A stretch of DNA of 64,000 bases from Streptomyces sp. ISL-96 (GCF_018614035.1 NZ_JAGGPA010000080.1:1-64000), one strand, 5' to 3'. Numbered from the stretch's first letter, positions 25,022 through 33,923 are shown. Made by a program: numbers and translations. The notes: generated by a model not told the origin, from the letters alone.

Positions 25022-27031
25022 TCAGACCCCCAACTGGAGTGCGCCGGCGGCTTCCTCGATCATGCCGAGGCCGAGCCTGCTGATGCGTACGGCGAAGGGT
25101 TCCCCCGCCACGCGCAGTCCGGAGAACTGCACGGCGCCGAGCGGCGCGCTGCGCACGGGGAACAGCGCGACCGTGCCCGCGGGAGCGTCCGGGCGGATGC
25201 CCGCCAGCGTGGTGAGCAGGTGAATCCCGGCAGCGGCTGACACCGCCGCGGGCCGGCACGCGGCCGGATGCGGCACCGGAAGACTGTCCGCGGTGCGCTG
25301 TTCACCGGCGTACATCTCCGGCAGCCGGTTGCCGAACGCTTCCGCCGCGTCGAGGACACCGCTCAGCAGAGCGGTCGCCTCCCGCTCGTACCCGGCCGCC
25401 GCGAGGCCCGCGACGGCGACGGCCGTTTCGTGCACGCGCACCGCGCCGCCGCGGTGGCCGAAGGGGTTGTGGCCGCTCTCCTTGGCACCGAGGCTGCGCA
25501 GTCCCCAGCCGGAGTCCATCGCGGGACCGCCCAGCAGCCTCGCCACCTGCTCGGTCTGCACCTTGTCGAGCAGCCCCGGCGCCTGCCGTCCCGCGCCGAG
25601 CAGGCCGGTGTCCAGAAGGTGCGCGGCGGCGCCACCGAGGTGCGGGACGAGCCGTCCCCCGGCGGTGCTCGCCGCCGCCGGCCGCCCGCCCGCGCGGTCG
25701 TCGATCCAAAAGCCCTCCCGGAACGTACGGCGCAGCATGCCCGCCCATTCGCACCATCCTTCGGCGCCGGGCCGGCCGCACTCGGCCAGCAGGTCGGCGC
25801 CGAGCACCGCCGCGCGGTGGGCGTGGGCCTGGGTCTCGCTGCGCCGGGGCCCGTCGGGTCCCCGTTCCCGCAGACAACCGTCGTCGTCCGCGGATCTGCG
25901 CAGCCAGAGCAGACAGCGCTCGGCCACGGGCAGCAGCTCCTCCAGGTCCTGCTCTGCCAGCCCCCACCGCCGCGCCTCCGCCAGAACCACCGGGAAGGCC
26001 AGCGTCGCCTCCACGCCCGTACAACCGGGCGGCAGATGCGGCCCCGCGTCCCTCAGCGGGCCCGGAAGCCGCCCGTGGTCGGGCCCCCGGCCCGTCAGCT
26101 GCGTACGGGCAACCGCACGCAGCGTGGACCCGGCCAGCCGGGTGCCGAGCGGCAGCGTCATACGCGCGGCCCACAACGCCTCCGCGGACGCGAGTCCGCA
26201 GCGCCAGGGCACTCCCGCGGCCGGATACACGTCCGCCGGATTACGGGGATCGCGCATCAGCAGGGCCCGCAGATCGTCGAGGCTGCTCCGCAGCAGCTTC
26301 CCGACCCGCGGATCGTCTCCTTCCGCCGTCGCCTCGGAGAGCGGCCCCGCGGCGCCGGCCTTCGCGAGTGGCCGGGCGCCACGGTCCGCACGGATCCGCA
26401 GCTCGATGATGCGCGAGGCGCCGGGCAGCAGCTCGAATTCCCAGCGCAGCAGACCGGCGGAGGCGATCGCGTCCTGGGGCGGCGGATCGGCGGTCACCAG
26501 GGACTGGGCGCCCCCCGCCGACCACCGCATTCCCGAGGCGTGGACGCTGGCGGGCAGCTCGGGCCCCTGACGGCCCGCCGCGACGGCGCCGAGGTCCGCG
26601 AGATCGGTGCCGAGCCCGATCTCCACGCGGAGCCGAAGGGGGCGGCGCGCCGAGCTGCGCAGGATGATCCGTTCCGTGCCCTCGGCGTGCCGCAGCCGCT
26701 CCACGGCGATCTCGGGGTCCGGGCCCGCACCGGCCGGGGTGCGCACCACACCCAGGAACCGGGCACGGCCGGCCGAGACCAGCCTGCCCTGCACGGCGAC
26801 CGGTTCGCGCCCCGCGACCCGCAAGTGGCAGCGGGAGAGCAGCCGGCGCCCCGACTGGTAGAAACCCTCCAGCCCGTGCCCGGTGAGCTGCCCGTCTTCG
26901 GCGGAGAGTGCGAGCCCCGGCAGATCGGCGCAGACCAGCAGCGCATGCACCGAGGGCAGCTCACCCGGAGGCCGGGGGCCTCCCCCTGGCGGCCGTCCCA
27001 CGGCGGCGGGGGACGGGACGGTGAGGGTCAT
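25022..27031 (-). CDS. Glycogen-debranching-enzyme-like protein
   Basis: This 669-aa protein has an N-terminal glycogen-debranching beta-sandwich domain (about 30-250: ALLVCADLPGLALSAEDGQLTGHGLEGFYQSGRR) and a C-terminal six-hairpin glycosidase-like domain (about 270-640). The latter shows the GLRSLGAKESGHNPFGHRGGAVRVHE segment found in amylo-alpha-1,6-glucosidase relatives. It probably acts on alpha-glucans or trehalose-related oligosaccharides in the cytoplasm; the exact substrate is not clear. The start at ATG 27031 has GGAGG 6 nt upstream. The Nudix/NrtR-like gene begins just downstream on the same strand. Confidence 0.85.
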   Translation of the reverse strand: MTLTVPSPAAVGRPPGGGPRPPGELPSVHALLVCADLPGLALSAEDGQLTGHGLEGFYQSGRRLLSRCHLRVAGREPVAVQGRLVSAGRARFLGVVRTPAGAGPDPEIAVERLRHAEGTERIILRSSARRPLRLRVEIGLGTDLADLGAVAAGRQGPELPASVHASGMRWSAGGAQSLVTADPPPQDAIASAGLLRWEFELLPGASRIIELRIRADRGARPLAKAGAAGPLSEATAEGDDPRVGKLLRSSLDDLRALLMRDPRNPADVYPAAGVPWRCGLASAEALWAARMTLPLGTRLAGSTLRAVARTQLTGRGPDHGRLPGPLRDAGPHLPPGCTGVEATLAFPVVLAEARRWGLAEQDLEELLPVAERCLLWLRRSADDDGCLRERGPDGPRRSETQAHAHRAAVLGADLLAECGRPGAEGWCEWAGMLRRTFREGFWIDDRAGGRPAAASTAGGRLVPHLGGAAAHLLDTGLLGAGRQAPGLLDKVQTEQVARLLGGPAMDSGWGLRSLGAKESGHNPFGHRGGAVRVHETAVAVAGLAAAGYEREATALLSGVLDAAEAFGNRLPEMYAGEQRTADSLPVPHPAACRPAAVSAAAGIHLLTTLAGIRPDAPAGTVALFPVRSAPLGAVQFSGLRVAGEPFAVRISRLGLGMIEEAAGALQLGV

Positions 27032-27139
27032 GCGGTGCCTCCTCTGCGCTCGTGACAGCCGCACCGGTCTGGGCGGCGCGGGGCGTTCGCGCTACCGCCA
27101 CCCGTGTGAACGTCCGAATCGGCACCCTGGTCACGGCCG

Positions 27140-28444
27140 TCATCGCCCGCTCCTCCCCCGCTGTCCGTCGCGTCGGCGGGTGCGGCCGCGCGCGGCGGCC
27201 GCTGCGGGCCGCACCTTGGCGCTCGGGGTGCCCTGCTTTCCGGCTGCCTGCGGCCGTACGGAGCGCGTGGCAGGCCGGGTGCGTGCGGCACGTGTGTGGG
27301 GCGGCCGCTTGCGCTCCGCGCGCTCCTGGCGCAGGCAGCGCCGCAGCGATTCCGGATCGATGCCTTCGTTGCACGCCTGGTGCAGGAGCTGCGCGAAGGT
27401 GTACTCCGGGTCGGATCGCAGGGCGCGGCTGAGCGCGACCCTCGCCCCCGGCTCGTCCCCGGTCGACCAGGCGACCCATCCCGCGAGCGTGAGCGGGGCG
27501 GCGGCATGGGTTTCGTACGCTCCGGCGCACCGGCGGGCGAGCGCCCGCCACAACCGCAGCGCGGGATCGGCGTCGGGGCCTTCCATCCACTCCGCGGCCC
27601 GGTCCCTGGTCTCCCGGTCCTGAAGTCCGAGGATGACGGCGGCGGCCTCGTCGTGGGCGATGAGTGCGTCGTCTCCTGCGTCCGCGTCGGGCCAGCCTGC
27701 CGAGCCCGGCCTGTGCTCGCCGAGGCGCTTCATCAGCCGGCGCGCCAGCGCGAGCGTCTCCGCACCGACCTGCTCACGCTCGGCCCCCGCGAGGATCCGG
27801 GGCACCAGCGCGAGCCCCGCCGCGTCCAGTGCCCGTACCTGCTCCTGGTCGGCCGGCCGCTGCGGGGGCGGCGCCAGCCTGGCCTCCATCTCCCGCAGGG
27901 AGCCGCGCACTTGGATACCGGCGTAGGCGGCGGCCGCGGCCATCACCGAGGTGCCGGGCAGGGCCAGTACGTTGCCCTCGGGTGGGCAGCAGCGCCCGTC
28001 GGGGCAGCAGTAACTCCAGTACCTCCCGTCGGAAATGCACAGCGCCTCGAACACCGGGACGTCGAGCGCGCCGCACGCGGTGCGCAGGCGTTGCGCGAAG
28101 GGGCGCAGCCGCTCCATCACCTGCTTGCCCGACTCTCCTTCGGCCGGGTCCTGGCAGAGGAAGACGACGATGCCTTCGGGGCGGCCTCCACGGCGCTCGC
28201 TGCCGGTCACCAGGCAGTCGGCGAGCTGGTCGGAGACGAACGGCCATTCCCTCGGCGAGCGCGGGATGCCGAGCCTGAGCCGCCCGCCGAACCGGCCGCG
28301 GCGGCCGTGCAGCGCGACCATCACCACGCTGTCGGTCGGATGGAAGCCCATGAGGTACGGGAGCGCGTCGGCGAGTTCGGCGGGGCCGCGCAGGGTGATC
28401 TGGTCGCCGGCGGAGGGGCCTGTGGGTTCGTGGTGCTTGTTCAT
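27140..28444 (-). CDS. DUF4192 protein with basic C-terminal tail
   Basis: This 434-aa protein starts with a DUF4192 domain (TLRGPAELADALPYLMGFHP at about 18-37), present in many actinobacteria with no assigned function. A Cys-rich insert (YCCPDGRCCPPEG) lies near residues 158-170. The helical C-terminal half contains repeat-like segments, and the last about 60 residues are Arg/Lys/Pro/Ala-rich and strongly basic, which may contact nucleic acid. It diverges from recQ across 111 bp carrying a perfect 24-bp palindrome, so the two genes may be co-controlled. Confidence 0.82.
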   Translation of the reverse strand: MNKHHEPTGPSAGDQITLRGPAELADALPYLMGFHPTDSVVMVALHGRRGRFGGRLRLGIPRSPREWPFVSDQLADCLVTGSERRGGRPEGIVVFLCQDPAEGESGKQVMERLRPFAQRLRTACGALDVPVFEALCISDGRYWSYCCPDGRCCPPEGNVLALPGTSVMAAAAAYAGIQVRGSLREMEARLAPPPQRPADQEQVRALDAAGLALVPRILAGAEREQVGAETLALARRLMKRLGEHRPGSAGWPDADAGDDALIAHDEAAAVILGLQDRETRDRAAEWMEGPDADPALRLWRALARRCAGAYETHAAAPLTLAGWVAWSTGDEPGARVALSRALRSDPEYTFAQLLHQACNEGIDPESLRRCLRQERAERKRPPHTRAARTRPATRSVRPQAAGKQGTPSAKVRPAAAAARGRTRRRDGQRGRSGR

Positions 28445-28482
28445 GGCTCGACGGTCCCGCAGACACCGCCAACTCCGCCAAC

Positions 28483-28506
28483 CCTGTGGATAACTTTATC
28501 CACAGG
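28483..28506. repeat. Perfect palindrome of two inverted DnaA-box-like sequences
   Basis: Arms CCTGTGGATAA (28483-28493) and TTATCCACAGG (28496-28506) are separated by CT. Each arm contains TTATCCACA, the canonical E. coli DnaA box, and differs by one base from the Streptomyces consensus TTGTCCACA. The centre lies 50 bp from the DUF4192 start and 61 bp from the recQ start, in the middle of the divergent promoter region. Confidence 0.85.
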
Positions 28507-28555
28507 CTGGAGGCCGCATTCGCACAATGTCCGAGTCATCAGGTTGCATGGGGGC

Positions 28556-30718
28556 ATGACCAACGCAGATCTCAGGTCCTCAGCCGATTCCGTACTCGCC
28601 CGCCTCGTCGGCGACACCACGGGCACCGCCCGGCTGCGCGAGGACCAATGGCTGGCGATCGAGGCTCTCGTCGCCGACAAGCGCAGGGCGCTGGTCGTAC
28701 AGCGGACCGGCTGGGGCAAGTCCGCGGTGTACTTCGTGGCCACCGCGCTGCTGCGCGAGCGCGGCGCCGGGCCCACCGTGATCGTCTCACCGCTCCTCGC
28801 GCTCATGCGCAACCAGGTCGAAGCCGCGGCCCGCGCCGGTATTCACGCCCGGACGATCAACTCGTCCAATACCGAGGAGTGGGACACGGTCCAGGCCGAG
28901 GTCGCCGCGGGCCAGGTGGATGTACTGCTGGTCAGCCCCGAGCGGCTCAACAATCCCGATTTCCGCGACGAGGTGCTGCCCAAGCTCTCCGCCGCCACAG
29001 GCCTGCTGGTGGTGGACGAGGCCCACTGCATCTCGGACTGGGGGCACGATTTCCGGCCCGACTACCGGCGGCTGCGCACCATGCTCGCCGACCTGCCGCC
29101 CGACGTGCCGGTCCTCGCCACCACGGCCACGGCCAACGCGCGGGTCACCGCCGATGTCGCGGAGCAGCTGGGCACCGGCGGTGGCTCCGACGCCCTGGTG
29201 CTGCGGGGGCCGCTCAACCGCGACAGTCTCAGCCTCAATGTGCTGCGCCTGCCCGACGCCGCGCACCGGCTGGCCTGGCTCGCCGACCACCTCAAGGAGC
29301 TCCCCGGCTCCGGGATCATCTACACCTTGACCGTGGCCGCCGCCGAGGAGATCACCGCCTTCCTCCGCCAGCGCGGACACGCCGTCGCCTCGTACACCGG
29401 GAAGACGGAGAACGCCGACCGGCAGCAGGCCGAAGAGGATCTGCTCGCCAACCGGGTCAAGGCTCTGGTCGCCACCTCCGCCCTCGGCATGGGCTTCGAC
29501 AAACCGGACCTGGGCTTCGTCGTCCACCTCGGCTCGCCCTCCTCCCCCATCGCCTACTACCAGCAGGTGGGACGCGCGGGACGCGCCGTGGACCACGCGG
29601 AGGTCCTGCTGCTGCCGGGCAAGGAGGACGAAGCGATCTGGCAGTACTTCGCCTCGGTCGCGTTCCCGCCCGAAGAGCTGGTCCGGCGCACCCTCGACGT
29701 GCTCGCCCGCGCGCAGAAACCGCTGTCGCTGCCCGCACTGGAGCCGCTGGTGGAGCTGCGCCGCTCCCGCCTGGAGATGATGCTGAAGGTCCTCGACGTG
29801 GACGGCGCGGTCCAGCGGGTGAAGGGCGGCTGGACCGCCACGGGCCGGCCCTGGACGTACGACGCCGAACGGTACGCCTGGGTGGCCCGGCAGCGGGCGG
29901 CCGAGCAGCAGGCCATGCGGGACTACGCCACGACGTCCGGCTGCCGGATGGAGTTCCTGCAACGCCAGCTGGACGACGAAGGCGCGGCGCCCTGCGGCCG
30001 CTGCGACAACTGCGCGCAGCCCCGGTTCACCGCCGATCTGTCCCCGGAGGCGCTGGACACAGCGCGCGGCGAACTCGGCCGAGCGGGCGTCGAAGTGGAA
30101 CCGCGCCGGATGTGGCCCACCGGACTCGCCGCGGTCGGCATAGACCGCAAGGGCCGCATCCCGGCCGGCGAACAGGCGCTGCCAGGACGGGCGTTGGGGC
30201 GGCTCTCGGACATCGGCTGGGGCAACCGGCTGCGCCCGATGCTGTCAGCGAGTGCTGCCGACGGACCGGTGCCGGAGGCGGTGGCCCAGGCAGTAGTGGG
30301 TGTGCTGGCCGACTGGGCGAAGGGCCCGGGCGGTTGGGCATCGGGCGATCCTGACGCCCCCGCACGCCCCGTCGGGGTGGTCACGCTCGCCTCGCGCACC
30401 AGGCCCGAGCTGATCCACACCCTCGGCGCCAGGATCGCCGAAGTCGGCCGGATGCCACTGCTCGGCTCGCTCCAGTACACGGCTGCGGCGGAGGTCACTC
30501 CCCCGCAGCGCAGTAACAGCGCACAGCGGCTCCGCGCACTGGAGGGCGCCTTCACTGTGCCGCCTCAGCTGGCTTCGGCACTGGCCGGCGCCGATGGCCC
30601 GGTGCTCGTGGTGGACGACTTCTTGGAGACCGGCTGGACGTTGGCGGTGGCGGCCCGGCTGCTGCGCCAGGCCGGCGCCCCGGCGGTGCTTCCGCTCGTG
30701 CTCGCGGTGCAGGGCTGA
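28556..30718 (+). CDS. recQ: RecQ-family DNA helicase with phosphoribosyltransferase-like C-terminus
   Basis: This 720-aa superfamily 2 helicase has motif I RTGWGKSA (50-57), motif II DEAH (154-157), the RecQ hallmark CISDWGHDFRPDYRRL after it, and motif VI QQVGRAGRA. A Cys cluster SGC...CGRCDNC (about 463-490) is the RecQ zinc subdomain. The last about 200 residues are not RQC/HRDC. They include TLASRTRPELIHTLGARIAEVGR and VLVVDDFLETGWTLA, the PRPP-binding loop signature of type I phosphoribosyltransferases. This fusion is seen in actinobacteria; its role is unknown. The ATG at 28556 is chosen because the helicase homology starts soon after; the frame open from 27296 is the antisense shadow of DUF4192. 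Confidence 0.9.
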   Translation: MTNADLRSSADSVLARLVGDTTGTARLREDQWLAIEALVADKRRALVVQRTGWGKSAVYFVATALLRERGAGPTVIVSPLLALMRNQVEAAARAGIHARTINSSNTEEWDTVQAEVAAGQVDVLLVSPERLNNPDFRDEVLPKLSAATGLLVVDEAHCISDWGHDFRPDYRRLRTMLADLPPDVPVLATTATANARVTADVAEQLGTGGGSDALVLRGPLNRDSLSLNVLRLPDAAHRLAWLADHLKELPGSGIIYTLTVAAAEEITAFLRQRGHAVASYTGKTENADRQQAEEDLLANRVKALVATSALGMGFDKPDLGFVVHLGSPSSPIAYYQQVGRAGRAVDHAEVLLLPGKEDEAIWQYFASVAFPPEELVRRTLDVLARAQKPLSLPALEPLVELRRSRLEMMLKVLDVDGAVQRVKGGWTATGRPWTYDAERYAWVARQRAAEQQAMRDYATTSGCRMEFLQRQLDDEGAAPCGRCDNCAQPRFTADLSPEALDTARGELGRAGVEVEPRRMWPTGLAAVGIDRKGRIPAGEQALPGRALGRLSDIGWGNRLRPMLSASAADGPVPEAVAQAVVGVLADWAKGPGGWASGDPDAPARPVGVVTLASRTRPELIHTLGARIAEVGRMPLLGSLQYTAAAEVTPPQRSNSAQRLRALEGAFTVPPQLASALAGADGPVLVVDDFLETGWTLAVAARLLRQAGAPAVLPLVLAVQG

Positions 30719-31011
30719 CGTCCGGGCCGGACGGGAGGATGCGTTTCCGCTGGTCCTCGCTGTTCAGACGTGACGGGAGCGTGAGGGGAGGGTGACGGGA
30801 AGCATCGCAGGCGGCCGGACTGGGCAGGGATATCCACGTCATACCAGCAGAATTCAGTCGGCCAGGCCAATTGCTCGTTGCCGCATACCCCACAGGCCAG
30901 CGAGAATTGGACCGCTCCCCGCACGGCCCGCCTGCTGACCGGAAGGGCTGTGCCGCGGCGCGCCCCAACCGACCATGCCCGCATTGTGGGCGCGTATGCG
31001 AAGGGAGGACC

Positions 31012-31641
31012 GTGACCTTCGGATTCGCTCCGTCCGCCGGCTCGTTGAACTCCACGTCCGCCGATCCCGCCAGCCGTCTGGGGCGCACGCTCGAACCGTC
31101 CGAGTGGGCAGCCGCCGGTATACCGCTGCTGCGCAATCCGCGTGAAGTCGTCAGCGGGCTCCACGCACGGCATCATCCGGAGCCCGCCACGGCAGTCGTC
31201 GCCGTCCTCGACACCGAGGAACGGCTCACCGCCAGCGCCTCGTTCGCCCGGCGGTCCGTCCCGGCCGACGGCTGGGAGTTCCGCAACGCCCTGCTCGCGC
31301 ACCTGCGCCGTGTCATCCCGCACGACCTGCGCCGCCGCACGCCCGTACGGACCGCCGTGCTGCTCTACTGCCGCGACGGCGACGAGCGCTGGACGGAGGA
31401 GGACGGGGCGTGGATGTGGGGCCTGCGGGACGCCTGCACGCTGCACGGGCTGCGCTGCGGCGCGTACATCACGCTCACGCACGGCGGCTGGCAGGTGCTG
31501 GGCGAGGGCCGTGGCGGCCGCCGCCCGAGCACCGGATCACGCCCCTTCGGCCTGGCGGAAGCCGAGGCCGAGGCCGAGCCGCCCCCGCCGCGCACGGGTG
31601 GCGGGGCGGCGGACGCGCTGCGGCGGGCGGCTGCCCGCTGA
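31012..31641 (+). CDS. Conserved hypothetical protein, possibly degenerate RadC/JAB fold
   Basis: This 209-aa protein has a GTG start preceded by AAGGGAGGA. No family is recognised with certainty. By eye its core (VVAVLDTEERLTASASFA ... AVLLYCRDGDERWTEED ... LHGLRCGAYITLTHGGWQVL) follows the strand/helix order of RadC-type JAB domains. There an LDT..RL strand, a [HNHPSGD..PS..D] loop and a final DH.I strand are expected. The metal-binding HxH...D is missing here; GD and T..D remain. If correct it is a non-catalytic RadC relative. The C-terminus ends in a Glu/Ala/Pro-rich tail. It is codirectional with recQ after a 293-bp gap that shows no other gene. Confidence 0.7.
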   Translation: MTFGFAPSAGSLNSTSADPASRLGRTLEPSEWAAAGIPLLRNPREVVSGLHARHHPEPATAVVAVLDTEERLTASASFARRSVPADGWEFRNALLAHLRRVIPHDLRRRTPVRTAVLLYCRDGDERWTEEDGAWMWGLRDACTLHGLRCGAYITLTHGGWQVLGEGRGGRRPSTGSRPFGLAEAEAEAEPPPPRTGGGAADALRRAAAR

Positions 31642-31701
31642 AGCGGTCCGCCGGCCTGCGCGTCCCTCACGCACCGAGCGGGGCGTACGGAGGCGTACGG
31701 C

Positions 31702-32340
31702 TCAGACGGCCGCTCCGAGCACGGCGTTGACCCGCTGCGGGTCTCCGCACACGATCAGCAGTGCGCCCGCACGTGCCTTGGCGAACGCCAGCGCACGGTT
31801 GAGCGCGTCGTCCCCCTCGGCACCCTCGCCGTTGACCGCGACGACGACCACGGGCCGGGCGGCAGCCCGCTCCGCGACGGCGGCGGCCGCGTAGAAGACG
31901 TCGTCACGGGCATCGTGCTGCGCCCAGTAGGCGGCTTCGCCGAAGGACAGCTCGTGGGCGGCCCAGGGGTGCTGCTCACCGGTGGTGAGCACCAGGATGT
32001 CGCCCGGCGCGCGACCCGAGTCGAGCAGTACGTCGACCGCCTCGTCGGCGGCGTCGAGCGCGCCGCCCGTCGGAGCGGGGATCAGCTGGGTCTGCGGCGG
32101 CGCGGAACGATTCTCCTGCCGCGGGGACGGGGACCGGCCACCGGGCGTGTGCGACCGCTGCGCCGCGGGCGCGGGCCTGACCGGGCCGGGGCCGGGTACG
32201 GGACGTCCGGGACGCGGCGTGGCCGCGGTGCGCGGACCGGGTACGGGACGGGGGGTCGACGCGGGACGGCCGGTGGCCGGAGTGACGCGGGGACCCTGGG
32301 CGCTCTCGTGAATCTGAGGCTCCTCGGGGGAGAGAGGCAT
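31702..32340 (-). CDS. Pro-rich hypothetical protein with UvrD-helicase-C-like end
   Basis: This 212-aa protein is Pro/Arg/Ala-rich in its N-terminal about 95 residues and probably disordered. The C-terminal about 115 residues (PGDILVLTTGEQHPWAAHE, AYWAQHDARDDVFYAAA, RPVVVVAVNG, ALLIVCGDPQRV) look like the last part of UvrD/Rep-type helicases, where a strand-exchange region ends in RA...LVVCGDP. There is no Walker A or helicase core. It may be a stand-alone relic or partner. ATG 32340 is used; an in-frame GTG at 32364 is possible. Neither has a strong ribosome binding site. Confidence 0.65.
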   Translation of the reverse strand: MPLSPEEPQIHESAQGPRVTPATGRPASTPRPVPGPRTAATPRPGRPVPGPGPVRPAPAAQRSHTPGGRSPSPRQENRSAPPQTQLIPAPTGGALDAADEAVDVLLDSGRAPGDILVLTTGEQHPWAAHELSFGEAAYWAQHDARDDVFYAAAAVAERAAARPVVVVAVNGEGAEGDDALNRALAFAKARAGALLIVCGDPQRVNAVLGAAV

Positions 32341-32400
32341 AAGTGGTTTTCTATCAAATGCCACCGCTGAACGCAGCAGTGGGTGGGTACATGCGTGCGA

Positions 32401-33111
32401 TCAGAAATCGAAGCCGAGTTGGCCCCCGCTTTCCAGGGCTGCGGCCTCCGCCGAGATCCGGGTCTTCTTGAGGTGCGCCCACTGGGGCAGCGCGTCGAGA
32501 TAGATCCACGAAAGCCGGTGGTACGGGGAGGGCCCCCGCTCCGCCAGCGCCGCCTTGTGAACGGGCGAGGGATAGCCCGCGTTGGCCGAGAAAGCGTACG
32601 CGGCCAACTCCTCGGACTCCTTCTCCAGTTCGGCCATCATCGCGTCCCGCCGCACCTTGGCGATCACCGACGCGGCCGCGACCGCGATGCAGGACTGGTC
32701 ACCCTTGATCACGGTACGGACCTTCCACGGCAGTCCGAGATAGTCGTGCTTCCCGTCAAGGATCACCGCGTCCGGCCGCACCGGCAGCGCCTCAAGGGCG
32801 CGTACGGCGGCGAGCCGCAGCGCGGCCGTCATCCCGAGCTCGTCGATCTCCTCGTGCGAGGAGTGTCCGAGGGCGTACGAGGTGACCCACCCCTCCAGGA
32901 CAGCGGCCAGCTCGGTACGGCGCTTCGGGCTGATCAGTTTGGAGTCGGTGAGCCCGTCGGGCGGACGGCGCAGTCCGGTGACGGCCGCGCACACGGTGAC
33001 GGGTCCGGCCCAAGCGCCGCGCCCGACTTCGTCGACACCAGCGATGATCTTGGCACCGGTGGTGGCGCGCAGTGAGCGCTCGACGGTGTGGGTGGGTGGT
33101 TCGTACGGCAT
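32401..33111 (-). CDS. rnhB: Ribonuclease HII
   Basis: This 236-aa RNase HII removes ribonucleotides misincorporated in DNA and RNA primers. The type 2 signature GVDEVGRGAWAGPV is present (first catalytic Asp-Glu pair), with the DSKLIS motif, the ILDGKHDY aspartate and the VIAKVRRD segment. The length is normal. Starts further downstream are possible because the first 20 residues are poorly conserved. Confidence 0.95.
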   Translation of the reverse strand: MPYEPPTHTVERSLRATTGAKIIAGVDEVGRGAWAGPVTVCAAVTGLRRPPDGLTDSKLISPKRRTELAAVLEGWVTSYALGHSSHEEIDELGMTAALRLAAVRALEALPVRPDAVILDGKHDYLGLPWKVRTVIKGDQSCIAVAAASVIAKVRRDAMMAELEKESEELAAYAFSANAGYPSPVHKAALAERGPSPYHRLSWIYLDALPQWAHLKKTRISAEAAALESGGQLGFDF

Positions 33112-33172
33112 GGCGCCTGCCAGGTTACGCCGCCGAGGGCCACCGGCGACACCCCGGGCCCACCCCCTGGAT

Positions 33173-33802
33173 TCAGCCGGCCACCGGACGCAGCAGCGGC
33201 ACCATGATCCGGTCGATCATTTCGGCGATCTCCTCGTCCGTCCATTCACTTCCGCACACCTTGGACCGGTACATCATCAGGCCCGGGATCACATCGAAGA
33301 CCAGCTCGCTGGTGGCGTCGGGGCGGACGTCGCCCCGCTCCATTCCGCGGCGTACGACCTCACGGAAGAGCCGGGTCGAGGGCTCGATCACGTGCTGCAC
33401 GATCACTCCGCGGAACCGCTCGGCCATCTCGCTGTCGCATTCGTAAAGCACCGAGCGCAGTGCGAAGCCGGGCTTGGAATACATCGCTCCGCGTACCTGC
33501 CGACAGAGGTGATAAAGGTCCTCGCGGATGCTGCCCCGGTCCGGCGCCTCGTCGAGGTCCGGCAGCCCGGCCCGCAGGGCGTCCGCGACAAGGTCCTCCT
33601 TGGACGGCCACCGTCGGTATACGGCGGCCTTCCCGGTCTGCGCGCCGGCCGCGACGCCCTCCATGGTGAGCGCGTTCCAGCCGACCGTACTCAACTGCTC
33701 CAGCGCGGATTCGAGAATCGCCCGCTCCAGCACGAGCCCGCGGCGACGCAGCGAGACCGGCCGAACCTGACCGGCAGCGGCGGTCCAGCGCGAAGTAGCC
33801 AT
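33173..33802 (-). CDS. TetR-family repressor of the adjacent MFS pump
   Basis: This 209-aa protein has an N-terminal TetR HTH (about 25-70, MEGVAAGAQTGKAAVYRRWPSKEDLVADAL) and a helical C-terminal ligand/dimerisation domain. It is divergent from a DHA2-type efflux gene, with two palindromic operators in the 121-bp gap. This is the standard layout for a drug-responsive local repressor that also controls itself. Confidence 0.93.
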   Translation of the reverse strand: MATSRWTAAAGQVRPVSLRRRGLVLERAILESALEQLSTVGWNALTMEGVAAGAQTGKAAVYRRWPSKEDLVADALRAGLPDLDEAPDRGSIREDLYHLCRQVRGAMYSKPGFALRSVLYECDSEMAERFRGVIVQHVIEPSTRLFREVVRRGMERGDVRPDATSELVFDVIPGLMMYRSKVCGSEWTDEEIAEMIDRIMVPLLRPVAG

Positions 33803-33832
33803 CTTTTTCTCTCCATTGAGGACAAGGGCTCT

Positions 33833-33852
33833 AGTGAACGCTTGCGTTCACT
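33833..33852. promoter_or_regulatory. TetR operator 1
   Basis: A perfect inverted repeat, AGTGAACGC and GCGTTCACT, with a TT centre. It is 31 bp from the TetR start codon. Confidence 0.9.
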
Positions 33853-33880
33853 GAGGGGGAATCCCTACCGTTGGCATGAC

Positions 33881-33900
33881 AGTGAACGCATCCGTTCACT
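33881..33900. promoter_or_regulatory. TetR operator 2
   Basis: Inverted repeat AGTGAACG and CGTTCACT around CATC, with the same outer sequence as operator 1 and the same 20-bp length. Centre-to-centre distance is 48 bp. It is 24 bp before the MFS start codon. Confidence 0.9.
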
Positions 33901-33923
33901 AATCCACTTGTGGGGGAACCATA

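Noticed and set aside
27296..28555. Long N-terminal extension of RecQ
   Set aside because: This part is the complement of the DUF4192 gene and lacks helicase features; the real start is at 28556.
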